From Candidatus Falkowiibacteriota bacterium (lineage in GTDB: Bacteria; Patescibacteriota; Patescibacteriia; Patescibacteriales; UBA12465), in contig JAAZJO010000010.1 in the NCBI GenBank assembly GCA_012800315.1, positions 109,942 to 151,887 on the forward strand: a stretch of DNA of 41,946 bases, read 5' to 3'. Positions within the stretch are counted from its first letter, which is position 1. The number at the start of each line of letters is the position of its first letter. Made by a program: the position numbers and the translations under genes. Of the stretch, positions 23,897 through 32,162 are shown piece by piece. A model generated the notes under the pieces. The model searched no databases. It saw nothing but the letters and a program-made list of their open reading frames with translations, and was not told the DNA's origin.

Positions 23897-24427
23897 TTAC
23901 TCAATACAACAATCAAGCACTTTTTTTACTAAATCACCAAGTTTGCCGATAAAGCCTTTTTTTTCTTTGTCTTTGACATTAAGAGCGCCATCATCTATTT
24001 TTTTGACATCACCTAAATCAATCAGTTTCATATTTAAACCCCAAAACATGGAATATAGATCATAGGCTTTTTGAAACATTTCAGCCGCTTCTTTTTTTTC
24101 GCCTTTGCCCTGGGCTTTGGTGCCGACTTCCATTAAACGATAACTAGCGGCTAGCAAGTGTTTAGAGATACACCAAATTTCGCCCTCATATTCTTTGATA
24201 ATTTTTTTTAATAGGGTTTTACGCATCTCTCTCACTTCGCTCAGCAAATCATAATATTTTGGATTGCCAGTTTTAGCGCCAGTAAAAAAGAAATGCTCTT
24301 CAATACTGACCAAGTTCATAATAGCGATGCTCAAATCTTGATCAGAGGATAAATCTAGTTTGTGATCTTTTTTTAATTGATCAACTTTTTCAATCATCTC
24401 ATTAAGAGACATTAAATTTTCTGACAT
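23897..24427 (-). CDS. Helical protein of unknown function, last gene of redox-like operon
   Basis: A 176-residue soluble, mostly alpha-helical protein: acidic/basic heptad-like helices to about residue 140, including two longer segments (residues about 45-90 and 95-135) with a repeat-like spacing of Leu and Met, in the style of a four-helix or TPR-like bundle. The C-terminal tail is Lys/Gly-rich and ends in a C-C-I-E sequence. No signal peptide. It lies seven bases downstream of the CPVC membrane protein, so the three genes form one operon. I do not recognise it. Its terminal cysteine pair suggests it may be a client or partner of the redox proteins. Confidence 0.65.
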   Translation of the reverse strand: MSENLMSLNEMIEKVDQLKKDHKLDLSSDQDLSIAIMNLVSIEEHFFFTGAKTGNPKYYDLLSEVREMRKTLLKKIIKEYEGEIWCISKHLLAASYRLMEVGTKAQGKGEKKEAAEMFQKAYDLYSMFWGLNMKLIDLGDVKKIDDGALNVKDKEKKGFIGKLGDLVKKVLDCCIE

Positions 24428-24434
24428 ATAGTTA

Positions 24435-24941
24435 TTAGCTAGTTAAAAAATAAAAAATAAAACTAAAGATAAGCAAAGCGCCAACCGGCCAAACTACTTT
24501 TTGAAAAGGGAACCAGGCATGCCCATTATTTTTTTTCTTTATATTATCATACCAAAGAGTGGCGCCTATAAAGACGAGACTGCCTATTACTATTCCTAAA
24601 ACTAATTTATCAAGACCAAATAAGGTATTGGCGGGCTGGCCGATAAAATTATTGGCGGCTAAAGGCCAAATTACCATTGTGTAGTAAAGAATGGCGGTAA
24701 GAAAATTGCGAATAGTTTTATTGCCAAAAGAATAGCCTTTTTTATTAAACCAATTAATTGTCCAGATAGTAAGAGCAATTAGCAAGCCACCAATCCAAAT
24801 ACCAGCGATTGAATCATCAATCCCTAAATATTCACTTAAACCTAAGCCAGCGCCAACCGCAACGACACAAACCGGACAAGCGGCTTTAGCTGGTAAAGCG
24901 AATAAAAGAGTTGAAATAATGGTTAAAAAATATTTTTTCAT
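24435..24941 (-). CDS. Polytopic membrane protein with CPVC motif
   Basis: A 168-residue protein with an N-terminal signal-like helix, then a C-P-V-C motif at residues 22-25 placed at the outer face of the membrane, and four further hydrophobic segments (about residues 27-60, 82-98, 108-130 and 146-167). The CxxC just after the signal helix is typical of exported thiol-redox proteins, and the gene overlaps by four bases (ATGA) with an upstream thioredoxin-like gene. A role as a membrane partner that passes electrons to the thioredoxin-like protein, in the manner of CcdA/DsbD or VKOR, is inferred from context; the sequence does not match those families clearly. Confidence 0.7.
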   Translation of the reverse strand: MKKYFLTIISTLLFALPAKAACPVCVVAVGAGLGLSEYLGIDDSIAGIWIGGLLIALTIWTINWFNKKGYSFGNKTIRNFLTAILYYTMVIWPLAANNFIGQPANTLFGLDKLVLGIVIGSLVFIGATLWYDNIKKKNNGHAWFPFQKVVWPVGALLIFSFIFYFLTS

Positions 24942-25300
24942 TTAATTTCTTTTAAAAATTCAATTATTGCCTCACCTCCCACTAAACAATTTTCACCATC
25001 AAAAAAGAAGGGAACACCGATGCCATTGGAGATGTCTAGACCGCAGTGGATAGCTTTTTTTCTTAAGAGAGCGGCATTTTCTTGATTACGATAAACTTCT
25101 AGCTCCTGAAAGCTAATTTTATCTTTTATATTATTTTCATTAATAAAAGCTTCAACATTTTCACAGTGTGGACAAGTATCACCAAAGAAGAGAATCATTT
25201 CTGGCTCGGCGGCTTTATTAGTTAAACGTCCTAGGTTTGCTAAAGCAAGTAAGGCGAAGATAATTCCTAAAATTATTAGTAAATTTTTATATTTTTTCAT
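24938..25300 (-). CDS. Membrane-anchored thioredoxin/glutaredoxin-like protein
   Basis: A 120-residue protein: an N-terminal membrane anchor (about residues 5-24), a short linker, and a thioredoxin fold. The active site is C-P-H-C at residues 43-46, preceded by an M-I-L-F-F-G-D strand; the cis-proline is in G-V-P-F-F-F near residue 98, followed by a G-G-E helix cap as in glutaredoxins. CPHC is the DsbA-type sequence, and a further Cys pair (in I-H-C-G and E-N-C-L) is present. It probably acts on disulfides outside the cytoplasm. The stop overlaps the start of the CPVC membrane protein gene, which implies coupled synthesis. Confidence 0.85.
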   Translation of the reverse strand: MKKYKNLLIILGIIFALLALANLGRLTNKAAEPEMILFFGDTCPHCENVEAFINENNIKDKISFQELEVYRNQENAALLRKKAIHCGLDISNGIGVPFFFDGENCLVGGEAIIEFLKEIK

Positions 25301-25372
25301 GAAATAAATAAGCTAAAATTTAAATTTTATGTATTATTATCATAACACAAAAGCAGCAAAACCCCAATATTT

Positions 25373-27118
25373 TTATTGATAATTCTTTATTTTTTCTAAG
25401 ATTTCAGTGATAAAATCAGCTTTGGCAACTTGGCGCGTTTCTTGCGTTCCACGATCGCGAACAGCCAGTGTTGGAGAATTAATCTCTTTGTCGCCAATTA
25501 CGAGCATATAAGGAACTTTTTCTTGAACAGCTTTGCGAATTTTATTGCCAACAGTTTCATTAGCCTGATCAATTTCTACTCTAATTCCAGTCTCTTTTAA
25601 TTCATTAGCTAATTTTTGGCAAGCAGCGAGATGCGTTTCAGCAACGGAAATTAATTTAACTTGAACTGGAGATAACCAAAGTGGGAAGGCGCCAGCAAAA
25701 TGTTCAATAATTACTCCCATAAATCTTTCTAACGAACCGAGTAGAGCACGATGAATAACCACCGGAGTTTTTTTATCGCCAGTTGAGTCGGTATAACTTA
25801 GATTAAACCGCTGTGGTAGTTGGAAATCAAGTTGAATAGTAGCTAATTGCCATTGTCGGCCAATAGCGTCTTTAACTTTTACATCAATTTTTGGTCCATA
25901 GAAAGCGCCATCACCTTCATTAATTTTATAATCTAAGCCTGCTTTTTCTAAAGCATTTTTTAAATCATTTTCGGCCTGATCCCAAACTGCTTTTTCACCC
26001 AAAAAACTTTCAGGTCTAGTGGAAAGATGAATTTCGTCAATCTTTAAGTTAAAAACTTGATAAATCTTTTTTATTTTTTCTAATAAAACAGAAATTTCTT
26101 CCATGATTTGATCTGGGCGAAGAAAAATATGAGTATCATCTTGGGAGAGGGAGCGAACACGAGTTAGGCCATGTAGAGTGCCGGATTTCTCATTGCGGTA
26201 GAGAGTAGCTGTTTCGGCTAAACGTAAGGGCAAATCACGATAAGAATGGATACTGTTTTTAAAAATTAACATGTGAGCTGGACAATTCATTGGTTTAATT
26301 CCTAAATCGCAATCGTCTTCAGCATGATGTAGAATAAACATATCTTCTTGGTAGTGATCCCAGTGTCCAGAAGTTTTCCAAAGCTCCGCATTTAATAAGT
26401 GGGGAGTTCGGACTTCGTGATAGCCGGCACCATAGGAATGTTCGCGCACAAATTTTAATAGCTCTTGAAGGATGATCATGCCGTGCGGTAGGAAGAAGGG
26501 GCAACCCGGCGCCCATTCATGCATCATAAATAAGTCTTGCTCTTTACCGATTTTGCGGTGATCTCTTTTTTCGGCTTCTGCTAAAAGATGTAAATATTGA
26601 TCAAGCTCCTCCTTAGTCTCAAAAGCTAAACCATAAATACGGGTTAACATTTTATTTTTTTCATCACCCCGCCAATAAGCGCCAGCTAATTTATTAAGCT
26701 GATAACTACCCGGTTTAAACTGGTTAGTGTTTTGGACATGGGGACCACGGCAGAGGTCGGTAAATTTTCCTACAGTATAAAAACTGACCATTTTTTCTCC
26801 CTGTTTTTTTAAGTCGCTAATTAATTCTGCTTTATAAATTTCTTTATTAACAGTTTCCTCAGCTAGGGCAGCGTCAATTTCTTTTTCTGTTTGTTCAAAT
26901 TTAAGGTTTTGCTTAATTAAAAAAGCCATTTTTTTCTCAATCGCTTTTAAATCAGCTTCCACAATTTTCGTTTCGCCAAAATCAACGTCATAATAAAAGC
27001 CATTTTCAATCGCTGGACCAATCGCTAATTTAGCATCTGGCCAAAGCTCTTTAATAGCGGCGGCCATAATATGAGACAAGCTATGACGCTTGATTTCAAT
27101 GTTTATTTCTTCTGACAT
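25373..27118 (-). CDS. thrS: Threonyl-tRNA synthetase lacking the TGS domain
   Basis: Class II synthetase charging tRNA-Thr. The 581 residues start directly at the second editing-region segment: His12 and His16 in the R-H-S-L-S-H motif correspond to the family's editing-site histidines, followed by D-L-C-R-G-P-H near residue 124. The N-terminal TGS domain of about 60 residues found in Escherichia coli ThrRS (642 residues) is absent. The aminoacylation core is complete: M-N-C-P-A-H zinc ligand, R-N-E-K-S-G-x-L-H-G-L motif 2, S-L-S-Q-D-D-x-H-I-F and the motif 3 region with R-A-L-L-G-S-L-E-R. The C-terminal anticodon-binding domain ends at a normal place. It is controlled by the upstream T-box leader. 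Confidence 0.97.
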   Translation of the reverse strand: MSEEINIEIKRHSLSHIMAAAIKELWPDAKLAIGPAIENGFYYDVDFGETKIVEADLKAIEKKMAFLIKQNLKFEQTEKEIDAALAEETVNKEIYKAELISDLKKQGEKMVSFYTVGKFTDLCRGPHVQNTNQFKPGSYQLNKLAGAYWRGDEKNKMLTRIYGLAFETKEELDQYLHLLAEAEKRDHRKIGKEQDLFMMHEWAPGCPFFLPHGMIILQELLKFVREHSYGAGYHEVRTPHLLNAELWKTSGHWDHYQEDMFILHHAEDDCDLGIKPMNCPAHMLIFKNSIHSYRDLPLRLAETATLYRNEKSGTLHGLTRVRSLSQDDTHIFLRPDQIMEEISVLLEKIKKIYQVFNLKIDEIHLSTRPESFLGEKAVWDQAENDLKNALEKAGLDYKINEGDGAFYGPKIDVKVKDAIGRQWQLATIQLDFQLPQRFNLSYTDSTGDKKTPVVIHRALLGSLERFMGVIIEHFAGAFPLWLSPVQVKLISVAETHLAACQKLANELKETGIRVEIDQANETVGNKIRKAVQEKVPYMLVIGDKEINSPTLAVRDRGTQETRQVAKADFITEILEKIKNYQ

Positions 27119-27344
27119 ATTTTTTAATATTAATAAATAAAAATAGTTTATTTAATCAAAAAAGTCCCCTCCTAGTAAAAACAAAAAATGTTTTTACCGG
27201 GACGGGACTTATTTAGTCTCGCGGTTCCACCCGGCTTCCTTATTTAATAAGGCGCTCTTTCTAGGCTTTAGGTTTTCACTCAAAAATTATTTTTGACTAA
27301 GTTTGGTAGACTTAGCAATCAGCCTTTATTTTAAATCATTTGGT
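27119..27344 (-). promoter_or_regulatory. Compact T-box riboswitch controlling thrS
   Basis: Read on the minus strand, the leader contains the T-box signature GGGTGGAACCGCG (27220-27232), which includes UGGAACC for pairing with the tRNA 3' end, followed by a long terminator hairpin (27158-27209) with a U-run, and the start codon 40 bases on. Upstream is Stem III-like CCTTA-TTAAA-TAAGG (27238-27252) and a short Stem I closed by AGGCT/AGCCT (27321-27325 with 27263-27267), only about 63 nt. Candidate ACC (Thr) specifiers are at 27271-27273 (3' side of Stem I) and 27305-27307 (in an inner loop). Uncharged tRNA-Thr is expected to stabilise the antiterminator and allow thrS transcription. Confidence 0.85.
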
Positions 27345-27350
27345 ATATTC

Positions 27351-27379
27351 AGTATAAATTAATTAAAAATATTTGTAAA
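27351..27379 (-). promoter_or_regulatory. Promoter of the thrS T-box leader
   Basis: Minus-strand TTTACA (27374-27379), 17-bp spacer, TATACT (27351-27356). Initiation near 27344 gives a leader of about 226 nt. The -35 starts only a few bases beyond the comF stop. Confidence 0.7.
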
Positions 27380-27384
27380 TATCC

Positions 27385-28041
27385 CTATCCTTTGGCTAAA
27401 ACTAATCCGTAAATAGCGCCCGCTCCCGCCTGTTTTAGGGTTTTAGCCGCTTCATTAATAGTGGCGCCGGTAGTAATAACATCATCAATTAATAAAATAT
27501 TTTTGCCTTCAAGATTTTTGCCTGACCAGTGAAAAACATTTTTAATATTTTCTAAACGATCACTTTCATCTAAATCGGCTTGAGCGGCTTGCTTTCCAGT
27601 GCGTTTTAAATCTAGGCAGAGTTCATAGGAAAAATGTTGGCTGAAGTAGCGGGCAATTACCTCTGCTTGATTAAAGCCTCGCCAACGGAGTCGTTTAGCA
27701 GTTAGGGGCAGGGGAATAATTAATAAATCAGCGGGGACTTCGTTTTGAAAATGCCAAAAAGTAATTAAAAAGCGCGCTAGGATTTCTCCAAGCGGCTTCA
27801 TGAAATGATATTTATATTTTTTGATTAACTTTTGCAGTAGCTTATCTTCATAATTTCCGGCAATAAAAACTTTTTCTAAAGTAGGAATTTTTAAATTAGC
27901 AGTTGCTTGTTTGCTGGCTGCTAAATCATTAAAACTGAGTTGGCGGAAGCAGTTTGTGCATAAATATTCACCTTCAGCCTGGCAATTAAGACATTCAATC
28001 GGAAAAAGAAGATTAAGCAAGAAGTGGCGTAATTTTTCCAT
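27385..28041 (-). CDS. comF: ComF family phosphoribosyltransferase-like protein
   Basis: A 218-residue protein with the ComF layout: an N-terminal four-cysteine zinc site (C-L-N-C at about residues 18-21 and C-T-N-C at 29-32) and a C-terminal PRTase domain whose PRPP-binding loop reads L-L-I-D-D-V-I-T-T-G-A-T. An L-R-W-R-G-F-N-Q-A motif before it is characteristic of ComF/GntX proteins. In naturally competent bacteria ComF acts with ComFA in taking up DNA into the cytoplasm; other members have unknown roles. It lies three bases downstream of a beta-propeller gene with which it shares a transcript, and the thrS promoter begins right after its stop. Confidence 0.93.
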   Translation of the reverse strand: MEKLRHFLLNLLFPIECLNCQAEGEYLCTNCFRQLSFNDLAASKQATANLKIPTLEKVFIAGNYEDKLLQKLIKKYKYHFMKPLGEILARFLITFWHFQNEVPADLLIIPLPLTAKRLRWRGFNQAEVIARYFSQHFSYELCLDLKRTGKQAAQADLDESDRLENIKNVFHWSGKNLEGKNILLIDDVITTGATINEAAKTLKQAGAGAIYGLVLAKG

Positions 28042-28044
28042 TCT

Positions 28045-29313
28045 CTATAAATCTATTTTATAAATTGAACCGCTAAACTTATCAGTGAAATATAAATAGT
28101 CTTGATTTTCTGAAACGATCACTTGGGAGATATTATAAGAACCATTAGGGATAGCGATTAATTTTTGGCTGCCAGTATTTAAATCAATTTTATATAAACT
28201 GTCTTCAGTGTAATCAGCTAATTCGGGGAATAGGCCGGCGCCTTCTGGTAGTTTGTTTGGTACAGCACAATAGATTTCGGTGTCAGAAGCAAAAGTGCAT
28301 TTGCTGGCCCAAGTTTGTAAATTAAAGCTACGACGATTTTGACCAATATTATCACCACTAGCATCAACAATCCAGAGGCGTGGATTAGAATTATCATTTG
28401 TATTATAAACACTATAAAGAAGTTTAGTGCCTTTGGTTGACCATTGATATTGTAAACCTCGTCCTTCAATGGTGGTTGATTTAAAGTTTTCATCATTTAA
28501 GCCGATAAAGAAAACTTCTTGACGATTGGTATCTACTCCTCGCGTATACATGGCGACAATTTGATTATTAGGTGACCAAGAAACATAAGTAGTGTTATCA
28601 TTATTGCCAAATTTTTCAATCGCTTTTGATTCTGAACCATCATCATTAGAAACGATAATATAGCGATTATCAGGATCAATGGCGACGCTTTTAGAGGCTA
28701 ATTTATCGCCACTGGGCGAAAAAGAAAACTCCTTCCAGTGAGCTGGTAAAGTCACTTGTTTTTTAGTGGTAAAATTATAAAGAATATTGCTGCCGTCTGG
28801 ATATTCTAAAACAGCTTTATCGCTTTTAGGTGCCCAATTAACATGGCTAACTGAATAAAAAACTTGATCACTTAAGGCAACTTTGTGGCCGTTAGAGTCA
28901 AGACGATAAAATTTTCCATCGGCGCTATCGTAATACTGGACTTGTCCGCTTTTATTAATAGTAATACCAACCGCAGGAGTTTTATTTACTAATTCGGTTT
29001 TAGTGAGTCCGCCGACTGCCCGATTATCAATTAACCCCTTAGCTGAATCACCAGTTCCGATGCCGCCAACACCACCTCCAGGGAGATCACTGCTGCTGGG
29101 TAGCCCCGGATCTTCAGTGAAATCAAGATTAGTTATACTGCCTGGTTCAGAAATTGGTAAACCTTGAATTGTGCCGGTGGCAATTGGGCTTTCAACGACT
29201 GGGCTAACCACCTCTTTAAAGAAAAAATTCCAAATCAGATAGGCAAGAAAAATAACTAAGACCAGGAAAGCGAAAATTAAAAAAATTTTTTTGTAACGGG
29301 TAAAAAAATTCAT
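28045..29313 (-). CDS. Membrane-anchored beta-propeller (TolB/PD40-like) protein
   Basis: A 422-residue protein with an N-terminal membrane helix (about residues 9-30), a Pro/Gly/Ser/Thr-rich linker with a G-G-x-G-G stretch (about residues 30-105), and an extracytoplasmic beta-propeller. Blades recur with W-A-P-K-S-D, F-S-P-S-G-D, W-S-P-N-N-Q and W-S-T-K-G-T motifs, like TolB/PD40 repeats; about six blades are visible. Such domains bind other proteins or peptidoglycan-associated partners; the function here is unknown. It begins a two-gene minus-strand unit with comF and is divergent from the pilus operon, sharing an intergenic region of 94 bases with overlapping promoters. Confidence 0.8.
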   Translation of the reverse strand: MNFFTRYKKIFLIFAFLVLVIFLAYLIWNFFFKEVVSPVVESPIATGTIQGLPISEPGSITNLDFTEDPGLPSSSDLPGGGVGGIGTGDSAKGLIDNRAVGGLTKTELVNKTPAVGITINKSGQVQYYDSADGKFYRLDSNGHKVALSDQVFYSVSHVNWAPKSDKAVLEYPDGSNILYNFTTKKQVTLPAHWKEFSFSPSGDKLASKSVAIDPDNRYIIVSNDDGSESKAIEKFGNNDNTTYVSWSPNNQIVAMYTRGVDTNRQEVFFIGLNDENFKSTTIEGRGLQYQWSTKGTKLLYSVYNTNDNSNPRLWIVDASGDNIGQNRRSFNLQTWASKCTFASDTEIYCAVPNKLPEGAGLFPELADYTEDSLYKIDLNTGSQKLIAIPNGSYNISQVIVSENQDYLYFTDKFSGSIYKIDL

Positions 29314-29320
29314 ATTTAGC

Positions 29321-29349
29321 TTGTTTAATGTTTCTAAATAATATATAAT
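29321..29349 (+). promoter_or_regulatory. Promoter of the pilus operon
   Basis: TTGTTT (29321-29326), 17-bp spacer, TATAAT (29344-29349). Initiation near 29356 leaves a leader of about 52 nt to the pilM ATG at 29408. Confidence 0.65.
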
Positions 29350-29350
29350 C

Positions 29351-29379
29351 AGTATATATCAGAAAATAAGATAATTCAA
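29351..29379 (-). promoter_or_regulatory. Divergent promoter of the beta-propeller/comF unit
   Basis: Minus-strand TTGAAT (29374-29379), 17-bp spacer, TATACT (29351-29356). Its -10 lies two bases from the pilus operon -10, so the two promoters overlap. Confidence 0.55.
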
Positions 29380-29407
29380 TCAAAATTTTTCATTTTTTAT
29401 TTAATTT

Positions 29408-30463
29408 ATGAGTTTATTTTCCTTTGGTAATGATAATCTTTTTTTAGGTGTTGATATTGGAGATTCCTCTTTAAAAATGGTTGAGCTTAAGAAAAAGAAT
29501 CGCAAGATGCTTCTTTCTAACTATGCTTTTAGTGAAAATGTTAGTGAAGTTAACTTTACTAAGATTGAAGATGTTAATTATTTAGCGAAAGCGATTAGCA
29601 AGGTTAGAAGTGATGCGGGCATTAAGGCAAAAAAGGTAACCGCTTCTTTGCCGACTTTTGCTGTTTTTTCCTCAATTATAAACTTATCTAATGTTGATAG
29701 AAAAAATATTGCTTTAGCGATTAACGAAGAGGCAAGAAAAGTTGTCCCCTTGCCCCTTGAAGACATGATTTTAGATTGGAAGATAATTCCGGATGAGACT
29801 GGTAATATACCGACTAAGGGTAATATGAGAGTTTTCTTAACTGGTAGTCCGAAAAAATTGGTTCGTAAATATATTGATGTTTTTAAGCAAGCGAAATTAG
29901 ATTTAGTTAGTTTAGAAACAGAAACTTTTTCTTTGGTGCGCTCTTTGATTGGCGATGATAAGTCAACGGTCATGATTGTGGAAATTGGGGCTAATAGCAC
30001 TGATATTTTTGTGGTTAAAGAAAGCATTCCAGTTTTGAATAGAAGTTTAGTGGTTTGTGCTTCTACCGTTACGAAAGTTTTAGCAGAAAAATTAGGCATG
30101 ACCTATGCTCAGGCAGAGCAGTTCAAATTTGATTTAAGTGTTACTTTGGGCGGGGATGACGCCGAGGAATTACCGAAATTAATTGCTAAGACTTTAGAGC
30201 CGATTGTAACTGAGATCCAATATGTGCTTGATTTTTTTCATTCACATCACGAGGGGGAAGTGGAGAAAATTGTCTTATCAGGTGGTGGAGCAATGCTTCT
30301 TAATTTAGCTGAATATTTTTCTAAGCGCTTAAATAAAAAAGTTATTATTGGTGATTCTTGGAATAGGGTTTCTTATCCAGAAGAATTAAAGCCAGTTTTG
30401 TCTGAGGTTGGTGCTAAATTAGCGGTGGCGGTTGGTCTAGCGATGCGTGAAATGGAATCATAA
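29408..30463 (+). CDS. pilM: Type IV pilus inner-membrane platform protein PilM
   Basis: PilM is an actin-like cytoplasmic protein of the type IV pilus assembly platform, which binds PilN and couples the ATPases to the membrane complex. The 351-residue protein has the actin/FtsA-type ATP site: G-V-D-I-G-D-S-S near residue 14 (phosphate 1), G-A-N-S-T-D-I near 198 (phosphate 2), and S-G-G-G-A near 295 (adenosine). A P-L-P-L-E-D-M motif near residue 115 is typical for PilM. It is the first gene of the pilus operon pilMNO-x-BC, downstream of a promoter that overlaps that of the divergent propeller gene. Confidence 0.95.
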   Translation: MSLFSFGNDNLFLGVDIGDSSLKMVELKKKNRKMLLSNYAFSENVSEVNFTKIEDVNYLAKAISKVRSDAGIKAKKVTASLPTFAVFSSIINLSNVDRKNIALAINEEARKVVPLPLEDMILDWKIIPDETGNIPTKGNMRVFLTGSPKKLVRKYIDVFKQAKLDLVSLETETFSLVRSLIGDDKSTVMIVEIGANSTDIFVVKESIPVLNRSLVVCASTVTKVLAEKLGMTYAQAEQFKFDLSVTLGGDDAEELPKLIAKTLEPIVTEIQYVLDFFHSHHEGEVEKIVLSGGGAMLLNLAEYFSKRLNKKVIIGDSWNRVSYPEELKPVLSEVGAKLAVAVGLAMREMES

Positions 30464-30492
30464 TAAAAATATAAAGAGCTTGTTATAAAAAA

Positions 30493-31128
30493 ATGTTTTT
30501 TCGCAAAAACAAAAAATCAAAAGAAGGGACGAAAAAAAATTCTTTACAGAATCCTAAAATCTTGGAAGTAAATTTGATTAAGGATGAGGTGAAGGTAAGT
30601 TTTGATTGGGGAAAAAACTTTTCAGTATTGTTTTTAGTTTTATTAGTAGCTGGTTTATTGATCGCTGAAGTTTATTTTGGTTTGAATTGGTGGGCGGAAC
30701 GGGAGGATTTAAAAGCGCAAGAACTAGCTGGTGAAATAGCTAAAGTGACCCAAGAAACTAATAAAATGAAAAATGAATCAGCTGAAGCTTTGAGTTATAA
30801 AGATAAGGCCAATAGTCTGGGGCAGCTTTTACAAAACCATGTTTATTGGTCCACCTTTTTTAGCTGGTTAGAAAAAAATACTTTAAATTCAGTAAGTTAT
30901 GCTGGTTTTTCTGGCGATATTTCAGGTAAATATGATTTAGCGGCTAAGGCTCTTAGTTATGCGCAAGCCAGTTGGCAGGCAAAAGTTTTTTTAGACAGCA
31001 GTTTAGTGAAGAAAGTAGATATTGCTGAAGTTTCTTCTTTGACTGCAAAAAACTTCAATGGTCCAGATAATGTTGGTGTTAATTTTTCTATTCAATTAGA
31101 AGTTGATCCGATAATTTTTAGAAAATAA
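30493..31128 (+). CDS. pilN: Type IV pilus assembly protein PilN-like
   Basis: A bitopic membrane protein of 211 residues, with a basic N-terminal cytoplasmic stretch, an N-L-I-K-D-E-V motif (the PilM-binding N-x-L-P type segment of PilN), one membrane helix at about residues 48-68, and an extracytoplasmic part with a coiled-coil (residues 70-105) and a ferredoxin-like region. PilN forms a heterodimer with PilO. It sits between pilM (29 bases) and the PilO-like gene (two bases), the invariant order in pilus operons, which supports the call more than sequence alone. Confidence 0.85.
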   Translation: MFFRKNKKSKEGTKKNSLQNPKILEVNLIKDEVKVSFDWGKNFSVLFLVLLVAGLLIAEVYFGLNWWAEREDLKAQELAGEIAKVTQETNKMKNESAEALSYKDKANSLGQLLQNHVYWSTFFSWLEKNTLNSVSYAGFSGDISGKYDLAAKALSYAQASWQAKVFLDSSLVKKVDIAEVSSLTAKNFNGPDNVGVNFSIQLEVDPIIFRK

Positions 31129-31130
31129 AT

Positions 31131-31748
31131 ATGGCTACTCCAACTAAAAACATCAAAACTCAGAATACGACTAATATTTTCCTTAATGATTATTTTAATA
31201 TCATTATTGTTTTAGTAGTCATTTTTGTTTTATTGCTTGCTTATTTTGCGGTTATTCGTCCGAAATATACACAAACACTAGAAGCTATAAAAATAAACTT
31301 AGAGCAGCAGCAAAGATTATATAATGCGCAGCAGATCAAATTAAATAACCTGAAAGCAATCGCAGATCTTTATAAAAAAATACCAGCGGCTGATTTGAAA
31401 AAGTTTAACAGTGTTTTGCCAGACAATTATGTTAAAGAAAGATTGTTTGGGGAAATTGAGGAAATTATTACACAGAACGGCTTTGTTTTATCTTCTGTGA
31501 GCATTGTTGATCAGGAAGCTAGTGAAGCAGCCGGAGGGAATAGTGGGAGTGCCTTGTTAACTGTCCCTCAAAACATTGGAGTGATTAATTTAAATTTAGA
31601 AGTAACGGCGATTGATTATACTGGTTTTAAAAATTTATTACGCACTTTAGAAAATAACTTACGTTTATTTGATATTACCGAACTTAGTTTTATACCTGAT
31701 GAAAATGCTGCCTCTTTTGTTTTATCCACTTATTACTATAAGAAATAA
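31131..31748 (+). CDS. pilO: Type IV pilus assembly protein PilO-like
   Basis: A 205-residue protein: short cytoplasmic tail, membrane helix at about residues 23-43, a coiled-coil (45-85, with Q-Q-Q-R-L-Y-N-A-Q-Q), a D-L-K-K-F-N-S-V-L-P-D-N motif, and a C-terminal alpha/beta region ending in F-x-L-S-T-Y-Y-Y. This is the layout of PilO, the partner of PilN in the periplasmic or extracytoplasmic part of the pilus platform. The L-P-D-N-Y segment resembles the PilO L-P-x element. It starts two bases after the pilN stop. Confidence 0.85.
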   Translation: MATPTKNIKTQNTTNIFLNDYFNIIIVLVVIFVLLLAYFAVIRPKYTQTLEAIKINLEQQQRLYNAQQIKLNNLKAIADLYKKIPAADLKKFNSVLPDNYVKERLFGEIEEIITQNGFVLSSVSIVDQEASEAAGGNSGSALLTVPQNIGVINLNLEVTAIDYTGFKNLLRTLENNLRLFDITELSFIPDENAASFVLSTYYYKK

Positions 31749-31757
31749 TGATTGAAT

Positions 31758-32153
31758 ATGGAAAAAAGATATAAAGCAATTCTTTACATTCTAATTATCC
31801 TCCTAATTATTAGCGGTGGAGCTCTTTTCTTATGGCGGGATGATTTAATAAATAATCTTAATGAAAAAACAGGTATCGCTGCCTTAGAGGTAATTGTGCC
31901 AACGGATAAAACTTCAGACGATACGTTAGATACTAGTGTTTTGAGTGAGGCTAAATTTACTTCCTTGAAAAATAATGTTGTGAATTTTGATTTTGATTCA
32001 GTTTGTAAAGAAGGAGGAAAAAGAATAACGACGGTGACCGTGGTTGAATCAGTTGATAATCAAACTGATCCAGCTTCAGCACCGGCGTCAGTTAGGCCAA
32101 CTGGTTGTGTAGTTGGTAATAGCATCCCTTTTCCGTTTACGGTAAAAAAGTAA
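31758..32153 (+). CDS. Small membrane-anchored protein in the pilus operon
   Basis: The ATG at 31758 is chosen over an in-frame TTG two codons upstream; the product is 131 residues. One membrane helix (about residues 7-25) is followed by an extracytoplasmic region of about 105 residues containing two cysteines (in S-V-C-K-E and P-T-G-C-V), likely a disulfide, and a Thr/Val-rich beta part. It lies between pilO and pilB, where diderm bacteria carry pilP, the lipoprotein link to the outer-membrane secretin. No lipobox is seen and no PilQ is present, so it may be a lineage-specific substitute. Family not recognised. Confidence 0.65.
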   Translation: MEKRYKAILYILIILLIISGGALFLWRDDLINNLNEKTGIAALEVIVPTDKTSDDTLDTSVLSEAKFTSLKNNVVNFDFDSVCKEGGKRITTVTVVESVDNQTDPASAPASVRPTGCVVGNSIPFPFTVKK

Positions 32154-32162
32154 ATTAATTCA

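Noticed and set aside
25362..25375. CAATA-AAAA-TATTG as a terminator of thrS
   Set aside because: The stem has five A/T-rich pairs and overlaps the stop codon; it is too weak. thrS and the redox operon may be read through.
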